A DNA stretch of 64,000 nt from Nostoc carneum NIES-2107 (GCA_002368155.1 AP018180.1:7124561-7188560), one strand, 5' to 3'. Shown: positions 44,264 to 55,140, numbered from the stretch's first letter. The notes: generated by a model not told the origin, from the letters alone. Numbers and translations: made by a program.

Positions 44264-44806
44264 AACCTGCATTTTTCATCAGCAGCAGAGATAGCAGATA
44301 TATGTTGGTTTAAGCGCAGCACAACCTAACATGAATCTTGAAAGCTTAACTATATTTCGGTGTTGGTTGGCGACAGGAAACTCAATCCACTACTACTCGT
44401 TTAAGCGTTTTGAACACAAAATTGGTTAAGGTTTTTTCTGTCCCTTTTCCCATTCTCCTTTTTCCTCTTAACCGACAAGTATTGAAACCCAATCTACTAA
44501 TCTATATAGGCTATTATTGCACTGGCATTTCGCCTTAACATTTCTTATTTAAATTTTGTGAAATTCACGTTTGCTTTATAGTCTTTTCGGGAAATCTAAA
44601 TCTAACAGAAGACTGGGTAAGTAGAAATTTTGGTTAAAGCTTAACTGGGAAGCAGATCAGCCTTTTCCAAAGCACTAAAGTGCTTACTAGGTGAAAGCTA
44701 AATTTTTTGGCTGAATTTAGTAGGTAATTGGCATGACTTGTGAAATTGTGAAAGTGTACTAAATCTACACCTATTAAAACTTTCAAAATTTACAAGCTCT
44801 TGGTAT
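44264..44806. other. Gene-free stretch with a dispersed repeat
   Basis: 44283-44348 (AGCAGAGATAGCAGAT, then TTGGTTTAAGCGCAGC, then GAAAGCTT) closely matches 61621-61687, and the tail near 44485-44505 (AAACCCAATCTACTAATCT) matches 61697-61731. An interspersed repeat of about 200 bp is likely. No gene is seen. Confidence 0.55.
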
Positions 44807-47572
44807 ATGCAACAGCCATTTCAATTAGAAGATGTAGAGTCGGCAGCTAAATATTCGCGATTTTTCTCTCTTTCCCTAGACTTACTTTGTATTGCTGGTT
44901 TTGATGGTTATTTCAAACATATTAACCCAGCTTGGAGTAAAACTTTAGGCTGGTCAAATCAAGAGCTATTTGATAAACCATTTATTGATTTTGTACATCC
45001 AGAAGACCGTGAATCAACGATTTTAGAAGCACAAAAATTAACAACAGGAGTAGATGCAATTCGCTTTGAAAACCGCTATCTTTGTGCAGATGGCTCTTAT
45101 AAATGGTTGTCATGGAATTCTACAACTTTTCACGGTGAAAACTTAATTTATGCCGTAGCTCGTGATATTACTGCCACTAAAGAGCAGGAAATGGCTCTCC
45201 GGAATTCTCTGCAAGACTCAGAAAACTTAAAATATGCTATAAATGCTCATTCTTTGGTAGCAATTACTGATAATCAGGGAAGGATAACTTATGTTAATGA
45301 TAAATTTTGCAAAACCTCTCAATACTCCAGAGAAGAACTGATAGGAAAGAACCACAGAATTATCAATTCTGGTTATCACAGCAAAGAATTTTTCGCGCAA
45401 TTATGGGAAACTATTTCTCAAGGGAAAATTTGGCAAGGAGAAATTAAAAATAAAGCCAAGGATGGTACTTTTTATTGGGTAGAAACAACTATAGTACCAA
45501 AGTTATCTGCAGACGGACGACCGGAGAAATATGTCGCGATTCGTACTGATATTACCCAGCGTAAATTTTCCGAGTTAGCAATTCGAGAGCGATCGCACCT
45601 TTCACTTTTAAGTGCAGAAGTGAGTTTAATATTAGCTCAAAGTGGTACCCTGACTAACATTATTCAACAGTGTACACACACAATATCGCAATATCTAAAT
45701 GTTGCTTTTGTGGGAATTTGGACTGGAGAAAGGCAGACAACAGATATTCAATTTCAAGCAGGTGTAACTTGTACAGATAGTAGCTGTAGCGTCTTAACTA
45801 ACCTACAAAATTTCCCTAACCAAACGTTATTAGTTAATAGTGTTATTGACACAATCAATCAAAATCATCAAGCAATATTAAATCAAGACTTACAAACAAA
45901 TTACCAAATTGGCAATCTAGACAATATATCATCAAGCTTACTTTTTTCAGCATATCCATTAATAGTGGAAGAAGAATTAGTAGGAATTATGGCTTTATTT
46001 AGCTGTGAGTCTTTGAGCCAACCTACTCATAATATGCTCAATTGGATTGCTAATAATATTGCTGTAGCTATTGATAGAATTTGGGCAAAAGCACAGCTTC
46101 TCAGCCGTCGGGAAGCTTTACTGCTAGGTCTGGCTAGCCAAATTCGTAGTTCCTTAGAACTCGATACTATTTTAGAAACTGCTGTGCGAGAAATTCGCAA
46201 TTTATTACAAATTGACCGTTGCTACTTTATCCGTTATTTACCTGAGGTTTCTCAAATCAGTTTGTCTATTACTCATGAAGCACATCAGCCTGAATTAACT
46301 ACTATATTAGGCATAATTTCCATAAAAACATATCCTTTTTTAGCAAAACATTTACTTAACCAAGAAATAATTTGTATTCACAATATTGATAGCGATCGCC
46401 AAACTGAAGGGCATATCCAAAAATTCTTAAATGAGTTTAATATTACTTCTTTATTACTGCTACCAGTTAATAGTAATACAGGAGAATTAGGAGCAATTGT
46501 TTGTAGCCATTGTAGCGGCGAACGTATTTGGGAAAATATTGAAATTAACTTGCTACAAGCTGTCACCGATCAATTAGGAATTGCCATTGACCATGCACAA
46601 CTTTATACTCAAAGTCGTGCTGCTACCTTAGCAGCGCAAGCGCAAGCCGAAAAACTCAGTGAAACTTTGCATAAGTTGCAACAAACTCAAGCACAACTTA
46701 TTCAGCAAGAAAAAATGTCTAGTTTAGGACAATTAGTTGCAGGGATTGCCCATGAAATTAATAATCCAGTTAATTTTATTCATGGTAATCTTACCCCCGC
46801 TGATGAATATGTCCAAGAGTTGCTAGAGTTACTTAAACTTTATGAAAAAAATTATCCTCATCCTGTTTCCGAAATTCAGGAATTTTGTGAAACAGTTGAT
46901 TTAGAGTTTATTGCCAATGATTTATTAAAACTACTCTCTTCAATGAGAATTGGTACTAATCGCATTCGGGAAATTGTGCTGAGCTTACGCAACTTTTCAC
47001 GCTTAGATGAAGCAGAGATGAAAGCAGTAAATATTCATGAAGGTCTTGATAGTACCCTACTAATTTTACAAAACAGGATAAAAGCCAAGCCAGAGCATCC
47101 CATCGGCATTGAAATCATCAAAGAATATGGTGAATTACCTTTGGTAGAGTGTTATCCCGGTCAAATGAATCAGGTATTTATGAATATTATTAATAATGCT
47201 ATTGATGCTCTGGATAATTACCATCATCAGCATTGTCAATCAGATACTCCAATCAATCGCGGACAAATTATCATCCGTACTGAACTTGTGAATAATAATC
47301 GCGTGATTGTGAGAATTGCCGATAATGGGCCAGGAATCACAAAAGATATACAGTCAAAACTCTTTGACCCATTTTTCACAACTAAGCCTGTAGGTAAAGG
47401 TACAGGCTTAGGCTTATCTATTAGTTATCAGATTGTTGTAGAAAAGCACGCGGGAATTTTAAGGTGTGAGTCAGTACTGGGTAAAGGAACAGAATTCTGG
47501 ATTGAAATTCCTTTAAAGCAGGGAGAAACGCCGATTTTATCTCAGGAATTACAGCAGATTGCCAGTTGCTAA
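44807..47572 (+). CDS. PAS/GAF sensor histidine kinase
   Basis: The protein has 921 residues and no membrane helix, so it is probably cytoplasmic. PAS 1 at about 12-128 ([23 protein letters not shown]) and PAS 2 at about 140-258 ([19 protein letters not shown]), each with a PAC end, then two GAF-like domains at about 270-430 and 445-600. A coiled coil leads to the H-box [18 protein letters not shown]. The ATPase end has [12 protein letters not shown] (N), DNGPGI (G1), FDPFFTTKP (F) and [11 protein letters not shown] (G2). The GAF domains lack an obvious bilin-binding Cys context. No response regulator is adjacent; the partner is unknown. Confidence 0.92.
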   Translation: MQQPFQLEDVESAAKYSRFFSLSLDLLCIAGFDGYFKHINPAWSKTLGWSNQELFDKPFIDFVHPEDRESTILEAQKLTTGVDAIRFENRYLCADGSYKWLSWNSTTFHGENLIYAVARDITATKEQEMALRNSLQDSENLKYAINAHSLVAITDNQGRITYVNDKFCKTSQYSREELIGKNHRIINSGYHSKEFFAQLWETISQGKIWQGEIKNKAKDGTFYWVETTIVPKLSADGRPEKYVAIRTDITQRKFSELAIRERSHLSLLSAEVSLILAQSGTLTNIIQQCTHTISQYLNVAFVGIWTGERQTTDIQFQAGVTCTDSSCSVLTNLQNFPNQTLLVNSVIDTINQNHQAILNQDLQTNYQIGNLDNISSSLLFSAYPLIVEEELVGIMALFSCESLSQPTHNMLNWIANNIAVAIDRIWAKAQLLSRREALLLGLASQIRSSLELDTILETAVREIRNLLQIDRCYFIRYLPEVSQISLSITHEAHQPELTTILGIISIKTYPFLAKHLLNQEIICIHNIDSDRQTEGHIQKFLNEFNITSLLLLPVNSNTGELGAIVCSHCSGERIWENIEINLLQAVTDQLGIAIDHAQLYTQSRAATLAAQAQAEKLSETLHKLQQTQAQLIQQEKMSSLGQLVAGIAHEINNPVNFIHGNLTPADEYVQELLELLKLYEKNYPHPVSEIQEFCETVDLEFIANDLLKLLSSMRIGTNRIREIVLSLRNFSRLDEAEMKAVNIHEGLDSTLLILQNRIKAKPEHPIGIEIIKEYGELPLVECYPGQMNQVFMNIINNAIDALDNYHHQHCQSDTPINRGQIIIRTELVNNNRVIVRIADNGPGITKDIQSKLFDPFFTTKPVGKGTGLGLSISYQIVVEKHAGILRCESVLGKGTEFWIEIPLKQGETPILSQELQQIASC

Positions 47573-48084
47573 GTACAGATAAGTTAATACAGTTCAGTTA
47601 AGCTCATTAGGGATTGATTTGTCACTTATTAAAGAAGCCAGAAGAATTGGGGGATTCTCCCCCAAACCCCCGATTGGGTGACGGTTGCGTCCCCCAAACC
47701 CCCTCCAAAATTATTGTTCGGTTTTTTTGTTGAGTAACTAGTATTTACAGATAAGTAGGGCACAGCACCAGTAAGATAATTTGATGTAAGTAAGTCGGTG
47801 GAAATAAACCAACCCATATTAAGAAACGTAAACAGGCTTGAAATCCTTACCAATGACTAATGACCAAGGACAAAGCGCAAAGTCTGAGCGGAGGTTTCCT
47901 CCGTAGACGCGCAGCGGCTTGCCGCAGGCATCAGAACTTTGTAAGAATGACAGCCTCAGTCAGTTATCTTTAATTTCGCCGACCTACTTACCACAAGATT
48001 GTCGATGTTCCCTACATGGACTTTATCTGTTGCAAATATTATTTGAATTGGGATCAGCCTACACTGAAGCTATTTCTAAATTGA
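47573..48084. other. Gene-free stretch rich in dispersed repeats
   Basis: It contains GGGGGATTCTCCCCC (47650-47664) and further C-rich blocks to 47707. It also holds the palindromic block GGAGGTTTCCTCC followed by CGCAGCGGCTTGCCGCAGGC (47890-47929), a common Nostocales repeat. No gene is supported. Confidence 0.55.
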
Positions 48085-49737
48085 TTAGTTTTTGCCCGAC
48101 TGATAAGTTTTAAAACCGCCACTGAGGTTATAAGCATTAAAACCATTGAGCCTTAAAGCACGAGTAGCGTAATAACCTCTTTGTCCGACTTGGCAATAAA
48201 CCCAAATCTCTTTTTCCGCTGGTAGTTCACTCATGCGTTGACGCAATTCAGGTAAGGGAATATTAATTGCTCCTTCTACATGGCCTGCTGCAAACTCATT
48301 CACTCCACGCACATCTAAAAGTAAGCCATTTAATTTTGGTAAATATTCCCAATGTGCCAAAGGTGCATCTTGATTTAGATCGTTAGCTGCAATCATCCCG
48401 GCTACATTTACTGGGTCTTTAGCTGCACCAAACTGAGGAGCATAACATAATTCGGCTTCTTCTAAGTCATAGACTGTTGCTCCTAGTTGAATTGCCATTG
48501 AGATCACATCTATACGCTTTTCTACCCCATCTTCCCCCACAGCTTGCGCTCCGAGAATTTTGCCATCGACGGGAGAAAACAGTAGTTTCATATTAATTGG
48601 CTTGGCGTTGGGATAATAACCAACATGATGCCCAGGATGTAGGTAAACTTTGTCATAGCTCCAACCTAAGCGCTTGAGTGTTTTCTCATTGGCACCTGTG
48701 GAAGCGATCGCTAATCCTAACAAGCCACAAACTGAGGTTCCTTGTACACCTCTAAAATTAGTATTTCTATCGAAAATTGCATTGGCCGCTATTCGCCCTT
48801 GACGGTTAGCTGGGCCTGCCAAAGGAATGAAAGTCCATTCTTTAGTGACAAAGTCTTGTACCTCCACTGCATCCCCTACAGCCCAAATGCGGCGATCGCT
48901 AGTTTGCATCTGTTCGTTAACGCGAATCCCTCCACGCGCTCCAATTTCCAGCCCCGCAGCCTTAGCCAGTGTGGTTTCTGGGCGAACACCAATTGCTAAA
49001 ATTACCAAATCAGTGGTGTGGATTTCTCCAGATTCTGCGATCGCGTTAATGGTGCCATCAGGGTTAGATTCAAATCCAACGACTCCATCCCCTAGACGCA
49101 ACTTTACACCATGCGCTTCTAGGCGATCGTGAATTGGCGCTGCCATTTCTGGATCTAAAGGTGCCATCACCTGAGATTGATTTTGTAATAAAGTGACTGC
49201 TATGCCGCGATGGAGAAGATTTTCGGTCATTTCTAAACCAATAAATCCCCCACCCACAACAACAGCGCGCTTGACTTGCTTTTGCTCAATCCATTCTCGA
49301 ATCCGACGGCTATCAGGAATAGTTCGCACAGCAAAAATTCCCGGTAAGTCAATTCCTGCTAGTTGCGGTCGAATTGAGGCTGCTCCGGGTGCTAGTACTA
49401 AAGCATCGTAAGATTCTTGGTAAATTTCGCCTGTTTTATTGTTTTTTACCTTAATGGTGGCTGCTTCTTGATCTATGTCTAGTACTTCATTTTCTAATCG
49501 CACATCAATATTAAACCTATCTTTGAATAAGTCTGCATTCGCTACGATCAGCTTTTGCTCATCAGTAATCACATCACCAACATAGTAAGGTAATCCACAA
49601 TTAGCAAAAGAGACATACTGACCTCTTTCAAACATAATAATTTCTGCATTTTCCGATAAACGGCGCGCCCTTGCTGCACAAGAAGCACCACCAGCAACAC
49701 CACCAACAATCAAAAGGCGTTTTCGTTCACTTGTCAT
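48085..49737 (-). CDS. CoA-disulfide reductase-like flavoenzyme fused to rhodanese
   Basis: The protein has 550 residues. FAD motif LLIVGGVAGGASCAARARR at the N-terminus; the redox Cys is in SFANCGLPYYVGD, the single-Cys site of CoA-disulfide reductases; the NAD(P)H motif is VVVGGGFIGLEM. A dimerisation domain precedes a rhodanese domain (about 455-548: LLDVRGVNEFAAGH, active CQVGQRG). Such fusions reduce CoA-persulfide, polysulfide or CoA disulfide. I infer a role in sulfane-sulfur or thiol homeostasis. A palindrome 150 bp upstream is shared with the arsR-type gene at 57153. Confidence 0.9.
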   Translation of the reverse strand: MTSERKRLLIVGGVAGGASCAARARRLSENAEIIMFERGQYVSFANCGLPYYVGDVITDEQKLIVANADLFKDRFNIDVRLENEVLDIDQEAATIKVKNNKTGEIYQESYDALVLAPGAASIRPQLAGIDLPGIFAVRTIPDSRRIREWIEQKQVKRAVVVGGGFIGLEMTENLLHRGIAVTLLQNQSQVMAPLDPEMAAPIHDRLEAHGVKLRLGDGVVGFESNPDGTINAIAESGEIHTTDLVILAIGVRPETTLAKAAGLEIGARGGIRVNEQMQTSDRRIWAVGDAVEVQDFVTKEWTFIPLAGPANRQGRIAANAIFDRNTNFRGVQGTSVCGLLGLAIASTGANEKTLKRLGWSYDKVYLHPGHHVGYYPNAKPINMKLLFSPVDGKILGAQAVGEDGVEKRIDVISMAIQLGATVYDLEEAELCYAPQFGAAKDPVNVAGMIAANDLNQDAPLAHWEYLPKLNGLLLDVRGVNEFAAGHVEGAINIPLPELRQRMSELPAEKEIWVYCQVGQRGYYATRALRLNGFNAYNLSGGFKTYQSGKN

Positions 49738-50116
49738 TTTTTTAACTCCATAAATGAGAATAGATGTAAGAATAGCTCAAACAACAAAACGTCAGATTTT
49801 CTGACATTATGCTCACAAACACCGAAATAACAATAGAAATGGGTAATTGATGCTACAGACTATAATCTCATTCTATTCTCTTATTATACTACTATATAGT
49901 AATATAGCAAGTTGATGTACTGTTGTTGACTGTGAAGTGCCAATGACCAATGACCAATGATCAGCTATCTTTAATTTCACAGCCCTACTTAAATACAGTT
50001 AAGCACCCTGGAAATAGAAGTTTGCGCTTCAATCACCAGGATGCTTAACGATAAAAAATTGTTGTCAATTCAACAATATGGAAAGATAGTTTGATTGATT
50101 TGTAAGCTATATTTCG
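49738..50116. other. Spacer with operator candidate and hairpin
   Basis: It holds the TACTATATAGTA palindrome (listed separately) and a long hairpin at 49999-50050, with arms GTTAAGCACCCTGG and CCAGGATGCTTAAC (one mismatch) and an inner GAAG/CTTC stem. The hairpin lies 67 bp after the pgi stop and may be its terminator. Confidence 0.5.
49882..49906 (-). promoter_or_regulatory. Operator candidate upstream of the CoA-disulfide reductase gene
   Basis: On the minus strand ATATTACTATATAGTA, with the perfect 12-bp core TACTATATAGTA at 49890-49901. It matches the site upstream of the ArsR-type gene (57097-57112) at 15 of 16 bases. Likely ArsR-family operator. Confidence 0.55.
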
Positions 50117-51703
50117 TTAGCTGACAGAAACTTTTAAACTGCTGGGTTGTGCGAGATTACCTTGAAAGACTACGCCTCGTTGATTGGCGTGTAGATGACG
50201 CAGAATTTTGTAAATAGACTCAATTTCTTGAGATGCACCTGCTTTCTCGGCAATTTCATCGAGAGTTAGAGCAGATTTTGCTGATTGCAGAACTTCTAGG
50301 ACACGTTTTTGCAAGTCAAGAATCGCGGCGGCGGCTTTTTTACCAGCTTCAACCCCTGGTTGATGATAAGCGTTGATGTTGACTAAGCTTGCATACAAGC
50401 CAACAGCACGTTCATATAAAGCAATTAACGCCCCGACAGTACGCCCATTGACTTGGGGAATAGTAACTGTGATGGAATCACGCTGATTTTCATACAGCGC
50501 TTGTCTGGTTCCTAACAAAAAACCAGAAAGGTAATCGCCTGATGTTACACCAGGATCAATTTCGGGAGAGGGACTTTTACGATCTTCTAAAACTTCGATT
50601 AAGGTAGCAAAGAAATTGGGTACACCTTCGCGCAACTGTTGCACATAGGCGTGTTGGTCGGTTGAGCCTTTATTACCATAAACAGCGATACCTTGGTAGA
50701 CGGTGTTACCATCTAAGTCTTTTTCTTTACCCAAGGATTCCATAACCAACTGTTGCAAATAGCGGCTGAACAATAGCAAGCTATCTTTGTAAGGCAAGAC
50801 TACCATGTCTTTTTCACCCTTACCATTACCGGCATAGTACCAAGACAAAGCCAGTAAAGCTGCTGGGTTATTTTTCAAATCTGCTACACGAGTAGCATCA
50901 TCCATTTCCTTCGCACCTTCTAACATGGCGCGAATATCAATCCCTTGCAATGCAGCTGGTACTAAACCCACAGCAGACATTTCTGAGGTGCGTCCGCCCA
51001 CCCAATCATACATGGGGAATCTTGCCAGCCAGCCTTCAGATTTTGCGACTTTATCGAGGTTACTATCAGCACTGGTAATAGCGACTGCATATTGAGCAAA
51101 GTCCAAATTTTGCCCAGCATAGGCTTTTTTCACTTCAATCATCCCGTTACGTGGTTCTGGTGTACCTCCAGATTTGGAAATCACCAAAACTAAAGTGCTA
51201 GCGAGGCTATTTCGTAACTGAGTCAGAATGCGATCGATACCTGCGGGATCGGTATTATCGATAAAGTGAATTTTCAGAGGTGGGAAATCAGAGGACAGGG
51301 CTTCAGCGACAAATTCGGGGCCAAGCGCAGAACCACCTATACCTATAGAGATGACATCGGTAAAACGATTAGCTCTAGGAGGATGAATAGCACCTGTTTG
51401 GATTTTTTCTGCAAAGGCTTCGATTTGTTCTAAGGTTTGGACAATTTCTTGAGTGAGTTCTGGAGTTGGTGCTAAATCGGGATTCCGCAACCAGTAATGT
51501 CCAACCATGCGATTTTCATCCGGATTAGCGATCGCACCTTTTTCCAGTTCCGCCATATCCGCAAACGCCTGATCAAACTTCGGCCGCAACGACTCCACAA
51601 AGGCATCATCAAACCGCATCCGACTAACATCAAGATACAGCCCTAATCCCTCGTGGAAATATAACCAATCCTGGTATCGTTGCCAAAGTGCTTTAGCATC
51701 CAT
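50117..51703 (-). CDS. pgi: Glucose-6-phosphate isomerase
   Basis: It interconverts glucose-6-P and fructose-6-P in glycolysis, gluconeogenesis and the oxidative pentose pathway. The 528 residues carry [25 protein letters not shown] (phosphate binding) and [16 protein letters not shown]. The catalytic His/Lys region ([12 protein letters not shown]) is present. Length and motifs agree with cyanobacterial Pgi. The C-terminal 60 residues form an extra helical tail. It is cytoplasmic and apparently monocistronic. Confidence 0.96.
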   Translation of the reverse strand: MDAKALWQRYQDWLYFHEGLGLYLDVSRMRFDDAFVESLRPKFDQAFADMAELEKGAIANPDENRMVGHYWLRNPDLAPTPELTQEIVQTLEQIEAFAEKIQTGAIHPPRANRFTDVISIGIGGSALGPEFVAEALSSDFPPLKIHFIDNTDPAGIDRILTQLRNSLASTLVLVISKSGGTPEPRNGMIEVKKAYAGQNLDFAQYAVAITSADSNLDKVAKSEGWLARFPMYDWVGGRTSEMSAVGLVPAALQGIDIRAMLEGAKEMDDATRVADLKNNPAALLALSWYYAGNGKGEKDMVVLPYKDSLLLFSRYLQQLVMESLGKEKDLDGNTVYQGIAVYGNKGSTDQHAYVQQLREGVPNFFATLIEVLEDRKSPSPEIDPGVTSGDYLSGFLLGTRQALYENQRDSITVTIPQVNGRTVGALIALYERAVGLYASLVNINAYHQPGVEAGKKAAAAILDLQKRVLEVLQSAKSALTLDEIAEKAGASQEIESIYKILRHLHANQRGVVFQGNLAQPSSLKVSVS

Positions 51704-51810
51704 AAGGGAAATCTCAACTTAACGTGTTTTTCACAAACCAGTTTAATGTAAGGCTATAGCGATCCCTGCTTTGCCTTATACAGTTTTAAGTGTTGACCTA
51801 AGCTCTATCC

Positions 51811-52068
51811 TTAGACATCTGGCATAGGGATGACACGCAAAAATTTGACGATTTCACCCCTCACTTCTATGCCCACTAAATATTCATCTATCGTAAAGCG
51901 GTGAAATATTCCCTCATCATCAAGCTGACGGAATTCTGGGAGCGATCGCATCTGCCAATGGTGAGCAAACTCGCTAAAAACAAAATTATACACCCGCTCA
52001 TAAGCAGATGTTTCTAAACTTTTCAGGTCTACGAGAAATGACCTGGTATAGCGTACTTCCAGAATCAC
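51811..52068 (-). CDS. RelE/ParE-like toxin
   Basis: An 85-residue protein with the RelE fold pattern: VRYTRSFLVDLKSL at the N-terminus, LPEFRQLDDEGIFHRFTID in the middle and VGIEVRGEIVKFLRVIPMPDV at the end. RelE-type toxins cut mRNA on ribosomes; ParE-type toxins poison gyrase. The conserved catalytic residues cannot be assigned with confidence. It starts with GTG immediately after the TAA of the upstream gene, as in toxin-antitoxin operons. Confidence 0.7.
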   Translation of the reverse strand: MILEVRYTRSFLVDLKSLETSAYERVYNFVFSEFAHHWQMRSLPEFRQLDDEGIFHRFTIDEYLVGIEVRGEIVKFLRVIPMPDV

Positions 52069-52278
52069 TTAAGTTTCACTTCCAAAATACATTAACTGTC
52101 TGATCGCTTCTTCTTGGGTTAATATATCCCACGGCTGTTGCGATCGCTTGGCTTGTTCTATCGCTTTGAGCATATAACAGTCACAATGCAAATTATAGAT
52201 AGCAGTCCAAGTACTTGGCAGATCCTCATCCGCTAACTGCTCGATTAAGTGATGAATCCTCATTCGCAGCAAGTTCAT
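52069..52278 (-). CDS. Putative antitoxin of a RelE-like pair
   Basis: About 69 residues from MNLLRMRIHHLIEQLADEDL, which is preferred because TAGGAGAGA lies just upstream; the ATG-less extension to 52329 is not needed. The N-terminal helix pair (HLIEQLADEDLPSTWTAIYNL) is common in small cyanobacterial antitoxins. The C-terminal part is acidic/helical (WDILTQEEAIRQLMYFG) and probably wraps the toxin. Stop and toxin start are adjacent, so translation is coupled. Confidence 0.65.
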   Translation of the reverse strand: MNLLRMRIHHLIEQLADEDLPSTWTAIYNLHCDCYMLKAIEQAKRSQQPWDILTQEEAIRQLMYFGSET

Positions 52279-52342
52279 GTCTCTCCTATTAGCCCTCACC
52301 ACACAATAGTATGCCCATTTGTTCAGCAATGGTTATAAACTA

Positions 52343-52435
52343 TGGGGAATTGGGCATGGGGCATGGGGCATTGGGCATGGGGTAATAGGTAATGGGTAAT
52401 GGGTAATGGGTAATGGGGAACAAACACCAAACACC
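52343..52435. repeat. G-rich heptamer repeats before natC
   Basis: Units GGGCATG/GGGCATT change at about 52383 into GGGTAAT units, then ACACCAA and ATGACAA repeats up to 52462. Simple slipped heptamers; natC starts at 52473. Confidence 0.75.
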
Positions 52436-52472
52436 AAACACCAAATGACAAATGACAAATGACTAAATACCT

Positions 52473-53606
52473 ATGTTTGAATATTTAATATTTTTAGCGA
52501 TTTCTACAGCCACATTTGCATTGTTTAGTTTGGGACTGAATTTGCAGTGGGGTTTTACAGGGTTAATTAATTTTGGTCATATTGCTTTTATGACCCTGGG
52601 TGCTTATACAACAGTATTATTAAGCCTCAAAGGTGTTCCTATACTTGTGTCGGCTATTGTTGGGGCGATTGTGGCGGCGTTGTTGGGGTTGGTAATTGGG
52701 TTTGCTACTCTGCGCCTGCGGGAAGATTATCTAGGAATTGTCACCATTGGGGTGGGCGAACTAATTCGGTTGGTAGTAAATAACCAAGATTTACCAGTGG
52801 GCAATACTTGGATATCTGGGGCATTTGGTGTACAAAGTTACCCTATTCCTTTCTCGGAAACGCCGAATTTATTTTTCAGATTTGTGATGATGGGATTGCT
52901 AACGCTGCTTTTAGCGGTGACTGCGTTTTCATTGTGGCGATGGATTAACAATACCCGTGCGTCTGGTGCTACTGAGAAATTAACGCGCAAAACCAACAAA
53001 CAGGAATTTGTATCACGTTTAGTTGTGGGGATAATCTTGGGGCTGCTGGCAATAGCTGTTTATGTTTCTGGCATCATCAGTTTATATAACTACATCCCCA
53101 AAGCAGGTTTAATGTTGGTGGCGCTGTTAGTCTTAGCATTCGTTTTCTGGCGGTTGGAAATGTTAGTGCGATCGCCTTGGGGTAGAGTACTAAAAGCGAT
53201 CCGCGAAGATGAGGAAATTCCCAAGGCGCTTGGAAAAAATGTCTTTTGGTATAAACTACAATCACTAATGTTAGGCGGTGCGATCGCGGGGATTGCTGGT
53301 GGTTTCTTTGCTTGGCAACTCAGTGCTGTTTACCCCGATAATTTCCAACCTCAGCTGACTTTTGACGCTTGGATTATGGTAATTTTAGGCGGTTCTGGGA
53401 ATAATATCGGCACAATTTTAGGTACGGTGATTTACTTTGCTTACGATGCCATTACCCGCGAAGTTTTACCGAAAATTATTCCCCTAGACGAAGCCCGTCT
53501 GGGTGCATTCCGCATCATGGTGATTGGTTTAATTTTGATGGTACTAATGATTTGGCGGCCACAAGGTATCTTAGGGAAAAAGGAGGAACTTACCCTTGGT
53601 AAATAA
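52473..53606 (+). CDS. natC: Branched-chain/neutral amino acid ABC transporter permease (LivM type)
   Basis: The 377 residues show about ten membrane helices. LQWGFTGLINFGHIAFMTLGAYT and LREDYLGIVTIGVGELIRLV are LivM signatures. The EAA-like loop is WGRVLKAIREDEEIPKALGKN. An insertion of about 60 residues after residue 150 is typical of the cyanobacterial NatC protein. NatC forms the N-I neutral amino acid system with NatA, NatB, NatD and NatE. The name is given because natA follows with an 11-bp overlap, as in Anabaena. It lies in the plasma membrane. Confidence 0.85.
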   Translation: MFEYLIFLAISTATFALFSLGLNLQWGFTGLINFGHIAFMTLGAYTTVLLSLKGVPILVSAIVGAIVAALLGLVIGFATLRLREDYLGIVTIGVGELIRLVVNNQDLPVGNTWISGAFGVQSYPIPFSETPNLFFRFVMMGLLTLLLAVTAFSLWRWINNTRASGATEKLTRKTNKQEFVSRLVVGIILGLLAIAVYVSGIISLYNYIPKAGLMLVALLVLAFVFWRLEMLVRSPWGRVLKAIREDEEIPKALGKNVFWYKLQSLMLGGAIAGIAGGFFAWQLSAVYPDNFQPQLTFDAWIMVILGGSGNNIGTILGTVIYFAYDAITREVLPKIIPLDEARLGAFRIMVIGLILMVLMIWRPQGILGKKEELTLGK

Positions 53607-54378
53607 CCCATCACCCCCACTTCCCCTATTAGCGGCTACTGGACTTTCTAAAAGCTTTGGTGGAATTAAAGCTGTGAATAATGCCAATATCGAAGTAGCC
53701 AAAGGCAGTATTACAGGCTTAATTGGCCCCAATGGTGCTGGTAAAACCACCTTTTTTAACTTACTATCTAATTTCATTCGCCCAGATAAAGGACGAGTGA
53801 TTTTTGACGGTGAACCGATTCATCACCTGCAACCATACCAAATTGCCCAGCAGGGAGTAGTCCGCACTTTTCAGGTAGCCCGGACTCTTTCGCGGTTATC
53901 GGTATTAGAAAATATGCTGCTAGCGGCGCAAAAACAAACCGGGGAAAATTTTTGGCAAGTGCAATTACAACCCCACGTTGTCGCCAAAGAAGAAAAGCAG
54001 CTACAAGAACAAGCAATGTTTTTGTTAGAGTCCGTCGGTTTAGCCAAAAAAGCCCATGACTACGCAGGTGGTTTATCTGGGGGACAACGCAAGCTGCTAG
54101 AAATGGGACGCGCCTTGATGACAAATCCCAAGCTGATTTTATTGGATGAACCAGCTGCCGGCGTAAATCCCAGATTAATTGATGATATTTGCGATCGCAT
54201 TCTCAACTGGAACCGCCAAGATGGCCTAACATTTCTAATTATCGAACACAACATGGACGTAATTATGTCCTTGTGCGATCGTGTTTGGGTACTTGCCGAA
54301 GGACAAAATTTAGCCGACGGTACACCAGCAGAAATTCAAACTAATCCCCAAGTTCTCGAAGCGTATTTAGGAAAATAA
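53596..54378 (+). CDS. natA: Amino acid ABC transporter ATP-binding protein (LivG type)
   Basis: The protein has 260 residues. Walker A GPNGAGKTT, Q-loop in RTFQVARTLSRLSVLENMLL, signature LSGGQRKLLEMGRAL, Walker B LILLDEPAAGVNP, switch His in IIEHNMDV. This is the LivG group that pairs with LivM-type permeases. The start is a TTG with AGGAGG (53581-53586) nine bases upstream, overlapping natC by 11 bp; no ATG or GTG fits better. The substrate-binding protein and other subunits are not in the window. Confidence 0.88.
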   Translation: MVNNPSPPLPLLAATGLSKSFGGIKAVNNANIEVAKGSITGLIGPNGAGKTTFFNLLSNFIRPDKGRVIFDGEPIHHLQPYQIAQQGVVRTFQVARTLSRLSVLENMLLAAQKQTGENFWQVQLQPHVVAKEEKQLQEQAMFLLESVGLAKKAHDYAGGLSGGQRKLLEMGRALMTNPKLILLDEPAAGVNPRLIDDICDRILNWNRQDGLTFLIIEHNMDVIMSLCDRVWVLAEGQNLADGTPAEIQTNPQVLEAYLGK

Positions 54379-54383
54379 TAAAT

Positions 54384-54505
54384 TGGGCATGGGGCATTGG
54401 GCATTGGGCATAGGTAATTGGTAATTGGTGTTCGTTATTTATTGCCCTTTTCCCCCTTCCCCCTTCCCCCTTGTCCCCAATCCCCAGTCCCCAATCCCCA
54501 ATCCC
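54384..54505. repeat. G-rich heptamer and C-rich tract after natA
   Basis: GGGCATG/GGGCATT units lie at 54384-54413, then CCCTTTTCCCCCTTCC and repeated CCCCAATC/CCCCAGTC units up to the regulator gene. Low-complexity spacer. Confidence 0.65.
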
Positions 54506-55087
54506 TCATATCCGCCAATAAACTCCTTCTTCTCGCGTCATTAGCTTATAACCAACTAACTCTCGCCTTAAGGTAGCGTAGTCAGGATGGTAAAGCTGAA
54601 GAGTTTCATTCACTAAGGGTTCTGGATACTGAACCCCCTCTTCAAATTTACTCGCCAGCCACTTAAGAATGACTAAGCGCTTTTTGCGGCTAGCGGGAAT
54701 TTCTTTGAGGCGTGGTACTTCCTCAATATTCTTGCTGTCACTCTCCAAATAGTTCTTTAGGACTTTGCTTTCCCAAGCTGCAACATCCACATCCTCTATT
54801 AACGAAGCCATTTTCTCTGGGGTGAAAATTTCTTGGCTGAGATTTTGTAGAACTTCGCTATCCAACTGGTAAAAGCGGCTGTTACCCTCTGGGCGCATAG
54901 TTACTAAATTTAATTCCTTGAGTTTTGACAGGTGATGTGACACCGTCGGTTCTTTAAGTTGCAATAGCACTGCTAGCTCTTCAACACTACACTCTTGGTT
55001 TGCTAATATACCTACAATTTTTAATCGACTCTCGTCTGCCAACGCTTTGAAAAATTGCAGTAGGGTTTGAAACTGTTCTTTCCTCAT
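54506..55087 (-). CDS. ArsR-type regulator with DUF2087 domain
   Basis: The protein has 193 residues. Winged helix at about 5-80: FKALADESRLKIVGILANQE, then the recognition helix KEPTVSHHLSKLKELNLV and the wing MRPEGNSRFYQL. The C-terminal 80 residues (SRKKRLVILKWLASKFEEG ... YHPDYATLRRELVGYKLMTREEGVYWRI) are a DUF2087 domain. Metal-site Cys of ArsR/SmtB are absent. A 14-bp palindrome 11 bp upstream of its start suggests that it represses itself. The effector is unknown. Confidence 0.88.
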   Translation of the reverse strand: MRKEQFQTLLQFFKALADESRLKIVGILANQECSVEELAVLLQLKEPTVSHHLSKLKELNLVTMRPEGNSRFYQLDSEVLQNLSQEIFTPEKMASLIEDVDVAAWESKVLKNYLESDSKNIEEVPRLKEIPASRKKRLVILKWLASKFEEGVQYPEPLVNETLQLYHPDYATLRRELVGYKLMTREEGVYWRI

Positions 55088-55097
55088 AATTTGTTAT

Positions 55098-55140
55098 AAT
55101 CGAATTCGATTCCAATCTAATTAGAAAGAAATCGAATTGG
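55098..55140. promoter_or_regulatory. Operator candidate AATCGAATTCGATT
   Basis: A perfect 14-bp palindrome (55098-55111) and an additional half-site AATCGAATT (about 55130-55138) lie directly upstream of the ArsR-DUF2087 gene. Confidence 0.6.

Noticed and set aside
47888-47931. CRISPR-like repeat.
   Set aside because: Single palindromic block of a known dispersed type; no regular spacers. No CRISPR array was found in the window.
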